Assembly (NCBI RefSeq): GCF_020386615.1
Contig: NZ_CP077769.1
Span: 5,877,501-5,941,500, forward strand
Reading direction: 5' to 3'
DNA: 64,000 bases
Origin: Chitinophaga pendula
GTDB taxonomy: Bacteria > Bacteroidota > Bacteroidia > Chitinophagales > Chitinophagaceae
The notes beneath the pieces were generated by a model. It was not told the DNA's origin. It searched no databases and saw nothing but the letters and a program-made list of their open reading frames with translations. The position numbers and the translations under genes are program-made. Shown piece after piece: positions 1 through 8,711 of this stretch. The stretch's first letter is position 1; the number at the start of each line of letters is the position of its first letter.

Positions 1-756
1 ATTATCAACGGAGCAGCAGCCTGCCAGATAAGACTACTCAAAGTATTCACTGCTGCAGGCCTTCCCGTACTGGAAGGTTATGGCCTCACAGAAACCTCCC
101 CGGTGATCGCCGTCAACCGCATGCCCGAAAAAGATCGTCTTTTCGGCAGCGTCGGCCCCATCCTGGACAATGTCGAAGTGAAAATAGCCGAAGATGGAGA
201 GATCCTCGTCAAAGGCCCTAATATTACCCCTGGCTACTATAAACGCCCCGATCTTACCAAAGAAGCGATAGAAGATGGATGGTTCCATACCGGCGATATC
301 GGTGTCATCGTCAACAACAAATTCCTGAAGATCACCGACCGCAAAAAAGAACTGTTCAAGACTTCCGGCGGCAAGTTCGTAGCACCACAACCCATTGAGA
401 ACAAATTCAAAGAATCCCCCTATATAGAGCAGATCATGGTCGTAGGAGCAGACCGCAAATTCACCGGCGCCCTGATCGTACCAGCATATTCCAACCTGAA
501 GAACTGGTGCGCTAAACGTAATATTTCCGCCTCCTCTAATGAAGAGCTGATCAAAAACCCGGAAGTAATAGCACTCTATAAGCAGGCATTAGATAAATAT
601 AACCAGCTCTTCAGCCACATAGAACAAATCAAAAAGTTCAAACTCCTGCCCCATGAATGGACCGTCGATAGCGGCGAAATGACCCCTACGCTTAAACTGA
701 AGCGTAAGGTTATCCTGGAGAAGTACAGCAAAGAAATAGACGAGATTTATGAGTAA
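1..756 (+). CDS. Long-chain acyl-CoA ligase (AMP-binding), C-terminal part
   Basis: This is the 3' part of an AMP-dependent acyl-CoA synthetase, which activates fatty acids to acyl-CoA through an acyl-adenylate. The frame is open from base 1, so the start lies outside the window. The first visible codons carry the adenylate-forming signature GYGLTETSPV (bases about 82-111). Later come GWFHTGD, the ATP-ribose Asp region, and DRKKELFKTSGGKFVAPQ, the hinge and C-terminal lid. The tail, with its conserved Lys in the TLKLKRK stretch, is typical of the long-chain FadD/FAA type. A tRNA gene follows after about 70 bases. The family call is secure; the chain-length preference is inferred. Confidence 0.93.
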   Translation: MINGAAACQIRLLKVFTAAGLPVLEGYGLTETSPVIAVNRMPEKDRLFGSVGPILDNVEVKIAEDGEILVKGPNITPGYYKRPDLTKEAIEDGWFHTGDIGVIVNNKFLKITDRKKELFKTSGGKFVAPQPIENKFKESPYIEQIMVVGADRKFTGALIVPAYSNLKNWCAKRNISASSNEELIKNPEVIALYKQALDKYNQLFSHIEQIKKFKLLPHEWTVDSGEMTPTLKLKRKVILEKYSKEIDEIYE

Positions 757-773
757 TTTTAATTGAAAACACT

Positions 774-781
774 TACTTTTG
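774..781 (+). promoter_or_regulatory. -7 box (TACTTTTG) upstream of tRNA-Arg
   Basis: TACTTTTG fits the Bacteroidota -7 consensus TAnnTTTG and lies 43 bases before the mature tRNA 5' end. No good -33 TTTG is seen at the usual distance, so this is a half-matched promoter. Confidence 0.4.
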
Positions 782-824
782 CTCTCCCTTTCGGGATTCC
801 GTACCCATCAGTACCACCCGGAAT

Positions 825-899
825 GGCCCCGTAGTTCAATGGATAGAATAGAAGTTTCCTAAACTTTAGATCCAAGTTCGATTCTTGGCGGGGCTACCA
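825..899 (+). tRNA. tRNA-Arg (anticodon CCT)
   Basis: The cloverleaf can be folded by hand. The acceptor GGCCCCG pairs with CGGGGCT (first pair G-U). The D arm is GTTC/GAAT with loop AATGGATA, the anticodon stem GAAGT/ACTTT encloses loop TTCCTAA (anticodon CCT), and the T arm is CCAAG-TTCGATT-CTTGG. Discriminator A is followed by an encoded CCA at 897-899. It reads AGG codons. It stands alone, with a terminator hairpin just downstream. Confidence 0.95.
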
Positions 900-913
900 C
901 TTCACTCATCTAT

Positions 914-938
914 AACCACCGGCTTCCGGTGGTTTTTT
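914..938 (+). terminator. Intrinsic terminator after tRNA-Arg
   Basis: A perfect 9-bp stem (AACCACCGG / CCGGTGGTT) with a 3-base loop is followed by a T run, 15 bases after the tRNA. Confidence 0.85.
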
Positions 939-1062
939 ATTTGTATTACCACATACTCCCAGCAACTCAACCATACCTTATGGCATAGTATTAGAGGTCT
1001 TTCTGTACACGCCAGCGGACTGCAACAGGCAATCAAGTTGTACAATATTTCAAACGATAATA

Positions 1063-2121
1063 ATGGGTAAACGCGACATCATCGTAATAGGGGCCTCAGC
1101 AGGAGGCTTTGAAGCAATTCAACAGCTGGTCGCAGATCTGCCATCAAATTTCAATGCTTCCATATTTATTGTGTGGCATATGTCTCCGAATGTACGCGGC
1201 ATACTCCCCCAGGTATTGAATCGTATAGGCAAAATACCCGCTGCGCATGCAATGGATAGAGAACCCATCCGGCCCAAACGCATCTATATCGCTCCGCCTG
1301 ACCACCACCTCTTGCTGGAAAAAGGCAGGGTAAGAGTAACACATGGCCCCAAAGAAAATCGCTTCCGCCCCGCTATAGATCCTTTATTCCGTTCTGCAGC
1401 GCTCACCTATGGAGTACGCGTGATCGGCATCGTACTTTCCGGTGCACTGGATGATGGCACCGCAGGACTATGGGCAGTAAAACAACAGGGCGGACTGGCA
1501 ATAGTACAAGACCCCGCCGACGCAGAGGTCTCCTCAATGCCTGACAACGCCATCAATGCCGTCAGAGTAGATCATATAGTGCCAGTAACACGCATCGGCG
1601 CTTTACTCGACACACTCATCAATAAAGAAATCCCGGAAAATAATGGCTCCGAAACAGGCGACATCAAAAGAACCTGGATGGAGGTACAGATTGCTATGGA
1701 AGAAAAAACCTTCCATCAGAATATATTTGAACATGCAGCGCCCTCACCGTTTACATGCCCCGAATGCCATGGCGTACTTGCCGCCATCACGGAAGGCGAC
1801 CGTATCCGTTTTCGCTGCCATACAGGTCATGCGTTTTCAGCTGATAGTCTCTTGGCTGGTATCACCGAAAATATCGAGGAAACATTATGGAACGCGATCC
1901 GCAGCGTACAGGAGAGCATGTTACTACTGAACCACATGGGCGATCATTTTGCAGAAGCTAATCAACCTAAAATAGCCGCCATGTACTTCAGAAAAGCCAA
2001 AGAAGCTATGCAACGAGCTGATCTGGTACGAAAAGCAGTATTTGATCATGAACAGTTAAATACAGAAATTGTCCTACAGCAAGCCGGCGATAAAAAAGAG
2101 AATATTCCCTCTGGCGGCTGA
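1063..2121 (+). CDS. CheB-type protein-glutamate methylesterase, stand-alone
   Basis: This is a CheB methylesterase domain without a receiver domain. It keeps the catalytic Ser in GASAGG (Ser12), the His in VWHMSPN (His39) and the Asp in LSGALDDGTAG (about Asp131). In classical systems CheB removes methyl groups from chemoreceptor glutamates. After a linker, the C-terminal third (about residues 225-255) has two CxxC/CxxxH-like pairs (FTCPECHG and RFRCHTGHAF), probably a small zinc-binding unit seen in many non-chemotaxis CheB proteins. No chemoreceptor, CheA or CheW gene is in the window, so the substrate is unknown. The next gene also starts with a CheB domain, 45 bases later, suggesting a shared operon and pathway. 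Confidence 0.88.
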   Translation: MGKRDIIVIGASAGGFEAIQQLVADLPSNFNASIFIVWHMSPNVRGILPQVLNRIGKIPAAHAMDREPIRPKRIYIAPPDHHLLLEKGRVRVTHGPKENRFRPAIDPLFRSAALTYGVRVIGIVLSGALDDGTAGLWAVKQQGGLAIVQDPADAEVSSMPDNAINAVRVDHIVPVTRIGALLDTLINKEIPENNGSETGDIKRTWMEVQIAMEEKTFHQNIFEHAAPSPFTCPECHGVLAAITEGDRIRFRCHTGHAFSADSLLAGITENIEETLWNAIRSVQESMLLLNHMGDHFAEANQPKIAAMYFRKAKEAMQRADLVRKAVFDHEQLNTEIVLQQAGDKKENIPSGG

Positions 2122-2166
2122 CATTATAGTAACTTACACAGTTATTAGCCATTACCATATTGTCAT

Positions 2167-4419
2167 ATGAAAGAAGCACAACCCAATCAAGATAGCAATA
2201 ACATTCTTGCAGGCCGCCCCGACAAAGATGATCTGCTGGTAGTAGGCATAGGGGCTTCCGCTGGCGGCGTACATGCATTACAGCTTTTTTTTGAAAATGT
2301 CCCCGCCAATCCATCTATGGCATACGTGGTGATCCTGCATCTGTCGCCAGATTACGACAGCCAACTGACAGAGATCCTACAACAGGCTACCCATCTGAAA
2401 GTCATGCAGGTAAAAGAAAAAACCAAGGTACAAGCCAACCATGTATATGTCGTGCCCCCAGACCGCCATCTGGTAATGTCTGACAACCATATCCTCGTTT
2501 CTGAAAACACAGAAATAGAAGACAGACGGGCGCCCGTAGATATCTTTTTCAGAACGCTTGCTAACTCTCTCGGCCCACGGGCCGTATGTGTAATCCTCTC
2601 CGGCACAGGAGCCAATGGCTCAATGGGTCTCAAACGGGTAAAAGAATGCGGTGGCGCAGCTTTCGTACAAAATCCTCGCGAAGCCGAATTTAATGAAATG
2701 CCGCGCAACGCTATCGCTACAGCATTGATAGATGATGTACTACCAGTAGCTGAAATACCAGAAAAGATCATCGCCTACAAACTGAGCCTCGGTACCGTGG
2801 AAATACCCGTCGATAGCGAAAAAAGAGTAGAAGAACAACAACATGCCCTCCGCGAAGTCTTCTCTCATCTTCGCCTGCGAACTGGTCACGATTTCTCTAA
2901 TTATAAACGACCTACCCTCCTCCGCCGCATAGAACGACGCATAAATATCCGTAACCTGAACAGCCTGCAGGCATATGCCATTTACCTTCAGCATAATCCG
3001 GATGAAGTAACAGCACTACTCAAAGACCTGCTGATATCAGTCACCAACTTCTTTCGCGATAAAAAAGCATTCGAAGTACTGGAACAGGATATCATCCCTA
3101 CCATACTTAATAACAAAAAAGCAGAAGACCAGGTAAGAATATGGATAGCCGGCTGCGCTACCGGAGAAGAAGCCTATTCTATGGCCATGCTCTTCGCCGA
3201 AAAAACATTAGGATCCATAGATGCACCTAAAATACAAGTGTTTGCAACAGACATTGATGAAACAGCTATTGCCGTCGCAAGAGAAGGTTACTATACCATC
3301 AATGACGCTGCTGACGTATCCCCAGAACGATTAAGACGCTTTTTTAATAAAGAAGGTGAAGGCTATCGCATCAGAAGAGAGATAAGGGAAATGATCCTCT
3401 TCGCCAGCCACAACTTCCTCAAAGATCCGCCTTTCTCTCATCTGGATATTGTGTCCTGCCGGAATGTGCTGATATACCTCAACCATACCGCACAGGAACG
3501 TGTCATGGAAACATTCCATTTCGCACTGAGACCAGGAGGATACCTGTTCTTAGGACTATCCGAATCCGCTGAAAGTGCCAGCGATCTTTACAATACATTC
3601 AATCGGGAGTTTCATGTCTTCCAATCCAAACATATCACACAAAGCAACTATCCGGTCCCTGAGTCAGTACCCAATTTCAAGTTCCCCGAACCAACGATAT
3701 CCCCTGCAGTAATCTCGCAAGAGAACCGTACACGCGAAAGAGTCACGATGAACGATCTCCACCAGCGACTGCTGGAAGAATATGCACCACCTTCTATGGT
3801 CTTAAATGAGGAATACGAGATACTCCATCTATCAGAACGCGCCGGCCGTTACCTGCAAATCACGGGAGGAGAACCCTCCCAAAACCTACTCAAACTCGTT
3901 CGCCAGGACCTAAGGCTCGAACTACGTTCGGCCCTTTATCAGGCAGTACAACGCCAAACAGCAGTAGAAGCAAGAGGACTAAGGGTAAATATCGACGGGC
4001 AACAAGAAAACCTGACCATACATATACGCCCGGTATTTCGCCAAGGCGATGTGACAAACGGACTTATACTTGTTATCTTCGAACGCAGCGCCGATGACGA
4101 CGCCAAACAGGAAGTCATATTATCCTCCGACGAACCCGTAGCAAGACAGCTGGAAGAAGAATTGATACGTTTGAAAGCACAACTCCGCGCCTCCATCGAA
4201 CAACACGAATTCCAGCAGGAAGAACTCAAAGCCTCCAATGAAGAACTACAGGCAATGAACGAAGAACTCCGCTCTGCCGCCGAAGAACTCGAAACCAGCA
4301 AAGAAGAACTACAGTCAATCAATGAAGAATTGCGAACCGTCAACCAGGAACTGAAAGTCAAAGTAGAAGAGACCACCCTGGCCGGCAATAATCTACAAAA
4401 CCTCATCAACTCAGCATAA
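2167..4419 (+). CDS. CheB-CheR-PAS part of a giant hybrid sensor kinase, ended by an in-frame TAA
   Basis: Domains in order: CheB-like (about residues 17-200, GIGASAGG), CheR N-terminal and SAM-binding methyltransferase (about 215-480, with GCATGEEAYS and VSCRNVLIYL), a PAS-like region (about 510-630), and a long Glu/Leu-rich coiled coil (about 655-735). The CheB catalytic Asp is replaced: the motif reads LSGTGANGSMG. The reading frame stops at TAA 4417-4419, in the middle of what should be the next PAS domain. The same frame is open again immediately after and encodes the rest of a PAS-GAF-histidine kinase. Such CheB-CheR-PAS-HK fusions are known as one polypeptide, so this is most likely the front half of a nonsense-interrupted gene. 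Confidence 0.85.
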   Translation: MKEAQPNQDSNNILAGRPDKDDLLVVGIGASAGGVHALQLFFENVPANPSMAYVVILHLSPDYDSQLTEILQQATHLKVMQVKEKTKVQANHVYVVPPDRHLVMSDNHILVSENTEIEDRRAPVDIFFRTLANSLGPRAVCVILSGTGANGSMGLKRVKECGGAAFVQNPREAEFNEMPRNAIATALIDDVLPVAEIPEKIIAYKLSLGTVEIPVDSEKRVEEQQHALREVFSHLRLRTGHDFSNYKRPTLLRRIERRINIRNLNSLQAYAIYLQHNPDEVTALLKDLLISVTNFFRDKKAFEVLEQDIIPTILNNKKAEDQVRIWIAGCATGEEAYSMAMLFAEKTLGSIDAPKIQVFATDIDETAIAVAREGYYTINDAADVSPERLRRFFNKEGEGYRIRREIREMILFASHNFLKDPPFSHLDIVSCRNVLIYLNHTAQERVMETFHFALRPGGYLFLGLSESAESASDLYNTFNREFHVFQSKHITQSNYPVPESVPNFKFPEPTISPAVISQENRTRERVTMNDLHQRLLEEYAPPSMVLNEEYEILHLSERAGRYLQITGGEPSQNLLKLVRQDLRLELRSALYQAVQRQTAVEARGLRVNIDGQQENLTIHIRPVFRQGDVTNGLILVIFERSADDDAKQEVILSSDEPVARQLEEELIRLKAQLRASIEQHEFQQEELKASNEELQAMNEELRSAAEELETSKEELQSINEELRTVNQELKVKVEETTLAGNNLQNLINSA

Positions 4420-4458
4420 ATAGGTACCATCTTCCTCGATCGCAGTTTCAGGGTAGCC

Positions 4459-5985
4459 TTGTTCACACCTCCTGCCCGTACCATCTTTAACCTCATTCCT
4501 AACGATATCGGTCGCCCACTCTCTGACATCACTAACAAACTCAGTTATGATGATATCATCACCGATGCAGAAGTTGTATTGGATAAATTACAGACCGTAG
4601 AACGCGAAATAGGTGCCATCGATGGCCGTATCTTCCTAATGCGGGTACTACCCTATCGCACAGAAGAAGACCGCATCAATGGGGTAGTACTGACCTTTAT
4701 CGATATGACCGAACACAAGAAAGCAGAGATCGTTCTGCGCGAAAACGAAGCCTGGCTCGATGGTCAAAAAGAAGCATTCCAGGCCGCCATGAATGGACAA
4801 CCACTGGCAGAGTCACTCAGCGCACTGGGCCGCACCGTCGTAACACAAACAGGTGGCGATGCAAGGTTCGCTTTCTATATGACACCCGCAGGTCAGGAAG
4901 GCTTGCATCATATCGTAGGTATGTCCGACGCCTACGCCCTTAAGATCAACGGATTCAAAATCGGCCCCGAATCAATGGCTTGTGGCCTAGCCATGCATAC
5001 CGGCGAACCAGTCATCACTCCCGACATAGAACTGGAACCGCGCTGGGAATTATGGAAATCCGTAGCCAAAGAATTTAACTACCGCGGCTGCTGGTCCTTC
5101 CCCGTTCGTACCACCGGAGGACCCATCGTCGGCACCTTCGCCGTGTATTTCAACGAGCCAAGGGAACCTAAACCACGCGAATTAGAATTGGCAGGAATTG
5201 TTGCCTACGCAGCAGCTATCATTATTTCCCGCCATACGGAGCTTACAGAAAGAGCACAAGCCGAAGCAGCCCTCCGCCAAAGCGAACAACAGCTAAAAAA
5301 CCTGCTAAGGATACGCGACGAATTTATTGGCATCGCCAGCCATGAACTAAAAACCCCTATCACTAGCATGAAAGCTTATGCAGAGATAATCAGGGAAAAC
5401 ATAGCACAAAGCGGACATAGTAAAGATGTCGACCTGCTAACCAGATTAAATGCGCAGATAGACCGGCTCACTACCCTCGTCAACACCTTGCTGGATACTA
5501 CCAGGATATCAGAAGGCCAATTAAAACTAACACCCGAAACATTCGATATCAATAAATTACTGGTAGAACGAACAGAAGAAATCAAACGTACCAGCCATCA
5601 CCAGTTTGAAATACAGACACAACCACTACCAATGGTCTATGCAGATGCAGAACGTATTGGACAGGTAATTACAAATCTCTTGTCAAATGCCGTAAAGTAT
5701 TCCCCCGACGACACAACCATTACAGTAAAAACAGAAAAAGAAAACGATTATATAAAAGTAAGTATAGCAGATAAAGGATATGGCATCTCAGAAGAAGAAC
5801 AGGAAAAAATATTCGACAGATTCTATCGCATCACCAGCGATAACTTCGATACATTCCCCGGCATGGGTCTTGGATTGTATATCTCCGCACAGATCATTCA
5901 TAGACACCAGGGTACCATCAACGTGAAAAGCAAACCGGGAGATGGGGCCACTTTTTCATTTACCATTCCAGTTTCAAAACAATAA
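4459..5985 (+). CDS. PAS-GAF-histidine kinase, back half of the interrupted CheB-CheR hybrid
   Basis: The frame is the same as the preceding gene and is open from base 4420 straight after its TAA. Bases 4420-4458 encode IGTIFLDRSFRVA, the start of a PAS domain that normally continues into FTPPARTIFNLIPNDIG. Then come a GAF domain (about bases 4780-5220), a HisKA dimerisation helix with SHELKTP (phospho-His codon at 5341-5343), and a HATPase_c domain with N-box NLLSNAVKYSP, DKGYGISEEE and GMGLGLYI. There is no ATG in the PAS region: the only early start is a TTG at 4459, and the first ATG codes for a residue near position 61. This argues against an independent gene. A receiver gene begins 3 bases after the stop. 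Confidence 0.8.
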   Translation: MFTPPARTIFNLIPNDIGRPLSDITNKLSYDDIITDAEVVLDKLQTVEREIGAIDGRIFLMRVLPYRTEEDRINGVVLTFIDMTEHKKAEIVLRENEAWLDGQKEAFQAAMNGQPLAESLSALGRTVVTQTGGDARFAFYMTPAGQEGLHHIVGMSDAYALKINGFKIGPESMACGLAMHTGEPVITPDIELEPRWELWKSVAKEFNYRGCWSFPVRTTGGPIVGTFAVYFNEPREPKPRELELAGIVAYAAAIIISRHTELTERAQAEAALRQSEQQLKNLLRIRDEFIGIASHELKTPITSMKAYAEIIRENIAQSGHSKDVDLLTRLNAQIDRLTTLVNTLLDTTRISEGQLKLTPETFDINKLLVERTEEIKRTSHHQFEIQTQPLPMVYADAERIGQVITNLLSNAVKYSPDDTTITVKTEKENDYIKVSIADKGYGISEEEQEKIFDRFYRITSDNFDTFPGMGLGLYISAQIIHRHQGTINVKSKPGDGATFSFTIPVSKQ

Positions 5986-5988
5986 TAC

Positions 5989-6351
5989 ATGAAAAAGATC
6001 ATTCTAGTGGAAGATGATGCCGCCATCCGGGATGTATTTTCTATGGCCCTCGATCCAGAAAAGTATGAGGTACTCACCTACGAAAGAGGTGACTCATTAT
6101 TAGCAGGCCAAACCGAAGTACCCGATTTGTTCGTACTCGATAAAAGTATCGCTGGCAGCAATGGCCTAGATATCTGCCGCTTTATCAAAAAAAGCCAGCA
6201 ATACCACCTGGTCCCGGTAGTTATACTCTCCGCCTCCCCAGACATTGTAACTTCCGCCAGGCAGGCCGGAGCAGACGACACAATAACAAAACCGTTTACA
6301 TTAAAAACCTTAAGGACCGTTATAGAAAAATATACAACACAACAAGGCTGA
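5989..6351 (+). CDS. Single-domain response regulator receiver
   Basis: This 120-residue CheY-like receiver has the acidic pair near the N-terminus (VEDD, residues 8-10), the phospho-acceptor Asp51 (FVLDKS), Ser81 in the ILSAS switch strand and Lys101 in TITKPF. It has no output domain. The start is 3 bases after the kinase stop, so the two are almost certainly cotranscribed and this is the likely phosphotransfer partner of the hybrid kinase. If the kinase is broken by the upstream TAA, this receiver may depend on another histidine kinase. Confidence 0.9.
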   Translation: MKKIILVEDDAAIRDVFSMALDPEKYEVLTYERGDSLLAGQTEVPDLFVLDKSIAGSNGLDICRFIKKSQQYHLVPVVILSASPDIVTSARQAGADDTITKPFTLKTLRTVIEKYTTQQG

Positions 6352-6379
6352 ATTCACCCATTTCCCCTTACCAAACACT

Positions 6380-7171
6380 ATGGTCAAACTTAACACCCTA
6401 TCAGGCTATCCAGATGCCGATCAGCCCAAACGCACGATTGCTTACCTGCTGATCTGGTGCTCTTCAGGAACCATTGACATAGTGGTCGATGAAAAGAAAT
6501 TGACCCTTCAACCACATGACGTCCTCACCATTACCTCCGGACAGGTACATTATTTCAAAAATACAACCAATGCGGAAGGATATATACTGGAATTTCCACT
6601 AGCCTTCTTCTGTAAAGATGATAACGACATAGAACTGATCTTCCACAATGGACTCTTCTGCCATTTCGATATGAATGAAGTGATCCCTATAAAGCCATAT
6701 CAGATCATAGAAGACCAACTCAAACTTATCGAAGCGGAACTACAGGAACAACCTTACCAACATCTCATCTCCATTCACTCCAGGATAACGCTGATACTGG
6801 TCGCTATCAACAGGGCCAAAGTCGAAAGAGGCGATGAAATATGGAAACCCGATGCCCTATTCCTCAAGTTCCTCGAAATAGCACGATCTAGCTTTGAGAA
6901 AAATTACACCATGAAAGACTATGCCAGGATACTAGGTACTACTGAGGCTAAAATCAATGAACAGTCAAAGTTACATACCGGTAAAACAGCCCAAAACGTC
7001 GTCTACGAACTGGTCATCTCGGAAGCCAAAAGGCTGTTGATCTATCAGAAACTCTCTGTGAAAGAAGTCGCCTACAAGCTAGGCTTCAATGACCCCTTCT
7101 ATTTCTCCAATTTCTTTAAGAAATACACCAACGCGTCCCCTAAATCCTACCAAAGCAAAAATAGCCTGTAG
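6380..7171 (+). CDS. AraC-family transcriptional regulator
   Basis: The protein has 263 residues. The first about 130 look like a cupin-type sensing domain (ILEFPLAFF region). The last about 100 form an AraC/XylS double helix-turn-helix, with the typical second helix pair SVKEVAYKLGFNDPFYFSNF, followed by FKKYTNASPKSY. It starts 28 bases after the receiver gene and may belong to the same transcript. It could be the output of the signalling cluster or regulate the following AhpD-like gene; the sequence does not decide. Confidence 0.88.
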   Translation: MVKLNTLSGYPDADQPKRTIAYLLIWCSSGTIDIVVDEKKLTLQPHDVLTITSGQVHYFKNTTNAEGYILEFPLAFFCKDDNDIELIFHNGLFCHFDMNEVIPIKPYQIIEDQLKLIEAELQEQPYQHLISIHSRITLILVAINRAKVERGDEIWKPDALFLKFLEIARSSFEKNYTMKDYARILGTTEAKINEQSKLHTGKTAQNVVYELVISEAKRLLIYQKLSVKEVAYKLGFNDPFYFSNFFKKYTNASPKSYQSKNSL

Positions 7172-7223
7172 ATATTACATGCTTTTCCGAAAATTCTCTA
7201 TTCTTCTGACACGCGTAACAGGC

Positions 7224-7231
7224 TAATTTTG
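7224..7231 (+). promoter_or_regulatory. -7 box (TAATTTTG) before the AhpD-like gene
   Basis: TAATTTTG matches TAnnTTTG in the 202-base gap before the ATG at 7374. A convincing -33 box is not visible, and the implied leader would be about 140 bases. Confidence 0.35.
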
Positions 7232-7373
7232 TGTCATCAGATGGGGAATATACAAAGCACCCCGCCTAACAATAAAATCTTAATTTATTTATTACCAAAC
7301 AATTAAACACGCGCAAAAACGCGACCACGTACCCTTTTGCCTTACATTTTCAAACCAATAAAAACAGTATAAC

Positions 7374-7835
7374 ATGAAAAAAAGGATCAATTTCAATAGC
7401 GTTCAACCCACCGCTTATAACGCCATGGATGCACTCGATCAATATGTAGGAACTACTACCGTAAGTAAACAATACCAGGAACTCATCCGGATCAGAGCAT
7501 CTCAGATCAACGGTTGTGCTTATTGTGTCGATGCACATACCAAAGATGCTTGTGATCAGGGCGAAACATTGCAACGCATCGCGCTGGTAAGCGCCTGGAG
7601 AGAAGCGGGCAATATTTTCTCTGATGAAGAAAAAGTATTGTTCAAAATGACGGAAGAGATCACACATATCAGCCAGCAGGGCTTAACCGAAGACACCTAC
7701 GAAAAGGCGATCGCCTCATTTGGCGAAACACAGACAGCAGAAATAATAATGATCATTGTAACAATTAATGCATGGAATAGAATTGGGGTAGCCACCCAAC
7801 TTCGACCTGCTCGCCGCAACACAAAAAATGCCTGA
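7374..7835 (+). CDS. Carboxymuconolactone decarboxylase / AhpD-like protein
   Basis: This 153-residue member of the CMD/AhpD fold has the redox motif GCAYCVDAH: Cys48 and Cys51 as the CxxC pair and His55 nearby. This subset usually acts as alkylhydroperoxidase-like antioxidant enzymes rather than true lactone decarboxylases. It is preceded by an AraC regulator on the same strand, a frequent pairing for peroxide- or electrophile-responsive genes. The cognate reductant is not seen here. A strong hairpin follows the stop codon. Confidence 0.88.
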   Translation: MKKRINFNSVQPTAYNAMDALDQYVGTTTVSKQYQELIRIRASQINGCAYCVDAHTKDACDQGETLQRIALVSAWREAGNIFSDEEKVLFKMTEEITHISQQGLTEDTYEKAIASFGETQTAEIIMIIVTINAWNRIGVATQLRPARRNTKNA

Positions 7836-7841
7836 TACTAA

Positions 7842-7870
7842 GAAGCCTTGTGATGTTATCACAAGGCTTC
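7842..7870. terminator. Perfect 13-bp hairpin between convergent genes
   Basis: GAAGCCTTGTGAT pairs with ATCACAAGGCTTC around a GTT loop. It sits between the AhpD-like gene (+) and the peptide genes (-), so it probably stops both. The T run is weak on either strand. Confidence 0.65.
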
Positions 7871-7895
7871 CGCTCAATAGAATAAAAACATGTTC

Positions 7896-8096
7896 TTAGA
7901 AACATGAACAACTACGGGTATTACAGATTTTACCTATTTCCGTACACGCGTCTATACATTCAAGTATATCCGAAGTGGGACAGGAAAAGTTCTCAAGATG
8001 GCCTCCACCACCGCCAGACAGCTTACTGAGCGCTTCCCGGCTAAGTATAGCAGTAGAGTTACAGGCTGGTTGACAAGACAGGATCGTTTTTTTCAT
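7896..8096 (-). CDS. Six-cysteine double-glycine peptide, copy A
   Basis: This is a 66-residue small peptide gene. I start it at the internal ATG (8096, MKKTILS) because the same MKK start and the same 20-base upstream sequence recur before copies B and C; the longer frame would need a TTG. It has a basic, leader-like N-terminal half (AILSREALSKLSGGGGG) ending in a run of glycines. The C-terminal core has six Cys spaced C-x7-C-x3-C-x6-C-x4-C-x-C. This resembles precursors of exported, GG-cleaved peptides (bacteriocins or RiPPs) in Bacteroidota. No C39 transporter, LanB/LanC or other modification enzyme is in the window. The function is inferred, not shown. Confidence 0.75.
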   Translation of the reverse strand: MKKTILSCQPACNSTAILSREALSKLSGGGGGHLENFSCPTSDILECIDACTEIGKICNTRSCSCF

Positions 8097-8187
8097 GGCA
8101 TGTAGATTTTGTACTGCTGAATGTAGCAAAATTCAATGCTTACCTACTTCAGTGAAAGTTTTAGTAAGTCTCTTAATGATAACCTGT

Positions 8188-8388
8188 TTAGATACAGGAA
8201 CATGTGCGGGTCTGACATCGCATGCCCTCTTCCCGGCAGACCCGGATACACTCTAATAGATCCTCCTTCGGACAGGCAACAGCGCCAAAAGAACCTACAC
8301 CACCACCAAACAGTTTACTGAGTGCTACCCGGCTAAGTATAGCATGAGAGCTGTGAAATAGTTGATAGGACAAGATGGCTTTTTTCAT
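8188..8388 (-). CDS. Six-cysteine double-glycine peptide, copy B
   Basis: The second paralogue has 66 residues and starts MKKAILSYQL. The leader AILSRVALSKLFGGGVG is nearly the same as in copies A and C. The core keeps all six Cys in the same spacing (ACPKEDLLEC, RVC, RCQTRTCSCI). It lies 292 bases from copy A, measured ATG to ATG, with its own conserved upstream segment, so each copy probably has its own promoter. Glycines after the ALSKL helix are the expected cleavage site for a C39-type peptidase. The core sequence varies while Cys positions do not, as expected for a disulfide- or thioether-constrained peptide. Confidence 0.75.
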   Translation of the reverse strand: MKKAILSYQLFHSSHAILSRVALSKLFGGGVGSFGAVACPKEDLLECIRVCREEGMRCQTRTCSCI

Positions 8389-8477
8389 GGTATATAGATT
8401 TTGTACGGATGATTGTAGCCATATTTAATGCCTACCTATTTTTAGCAAATAAGAAGCATTATGGTGATATGGCTTTT

Positions 8478-8678
8478 TTAGACACATGTACAGGTGCGGA
8501 CCTCACAACGCAGGCCCTCTATCTGACACCCGTTAAAACACTCCAATATTTCTGGGCCGGGACAGGGACGGCTTCCAAAGCTACCTACACCTCCGCCCGA
8601 TAGCTTGCTAAGAGCCATCCGGTCCAGTATAGCATTAGATGTACTTTCTAGTTGACGAAACAGAATTGTTTTTTTCAT
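8478..8678 (-). CDS. Six-cysteine double-glycine peptide, copy C
   Basis: The third paralogue has 66 residues from the ATG at 8678 (MKKTILFRQL). The leader AILDRMALSKLSGGGVG is followed by a core with the same C-x7-C-x3-C-x6-C-x4-C-x-C pattern (PCPGPEILEC, NGC, RCEVRTCTCV). Upstream it shares GTACAAAAT-TATATACC with copy B directly before the ATG. It is the most upstream copy of the array, 290 bases from B. Divergently, a lipoprotein gene starts about 350 bases away; whether it is related is unknown. Confidence 0.75.
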   Translation of the reverse strand: MKKTILFRQLESTSNAILDRMALSKLSGGGVGSFGSRPCPGPEILECFNGCQIEGLRCEVRTCTCV

Positions 8679-8711
8679 GGTATATAAATTTTGTACGGAT
8701 GAATATAACAA

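Noticed and set aside
885..1070. 61-residue frame after tRNA-Arg
   Set aside because: It starts inside the tRNA 3' end and runs through the terminator hairpin into the CheB gene start.
3939..4538. 199-residue minus-strand frame opposite the CheB-CheR gene
   Set aside because: Ser/Leu-rich mirror of the coiled-coil codons (Glu/Gln-rich on plus); no domain and spans the TAA.
7896..8711. Longer starts for the cysteine-rich peptides (77 residues for copies A and C)
   Set aside because: These need TTG starts and would translate the conserved upstream element; copy B begins at the MKK position shared by all three.
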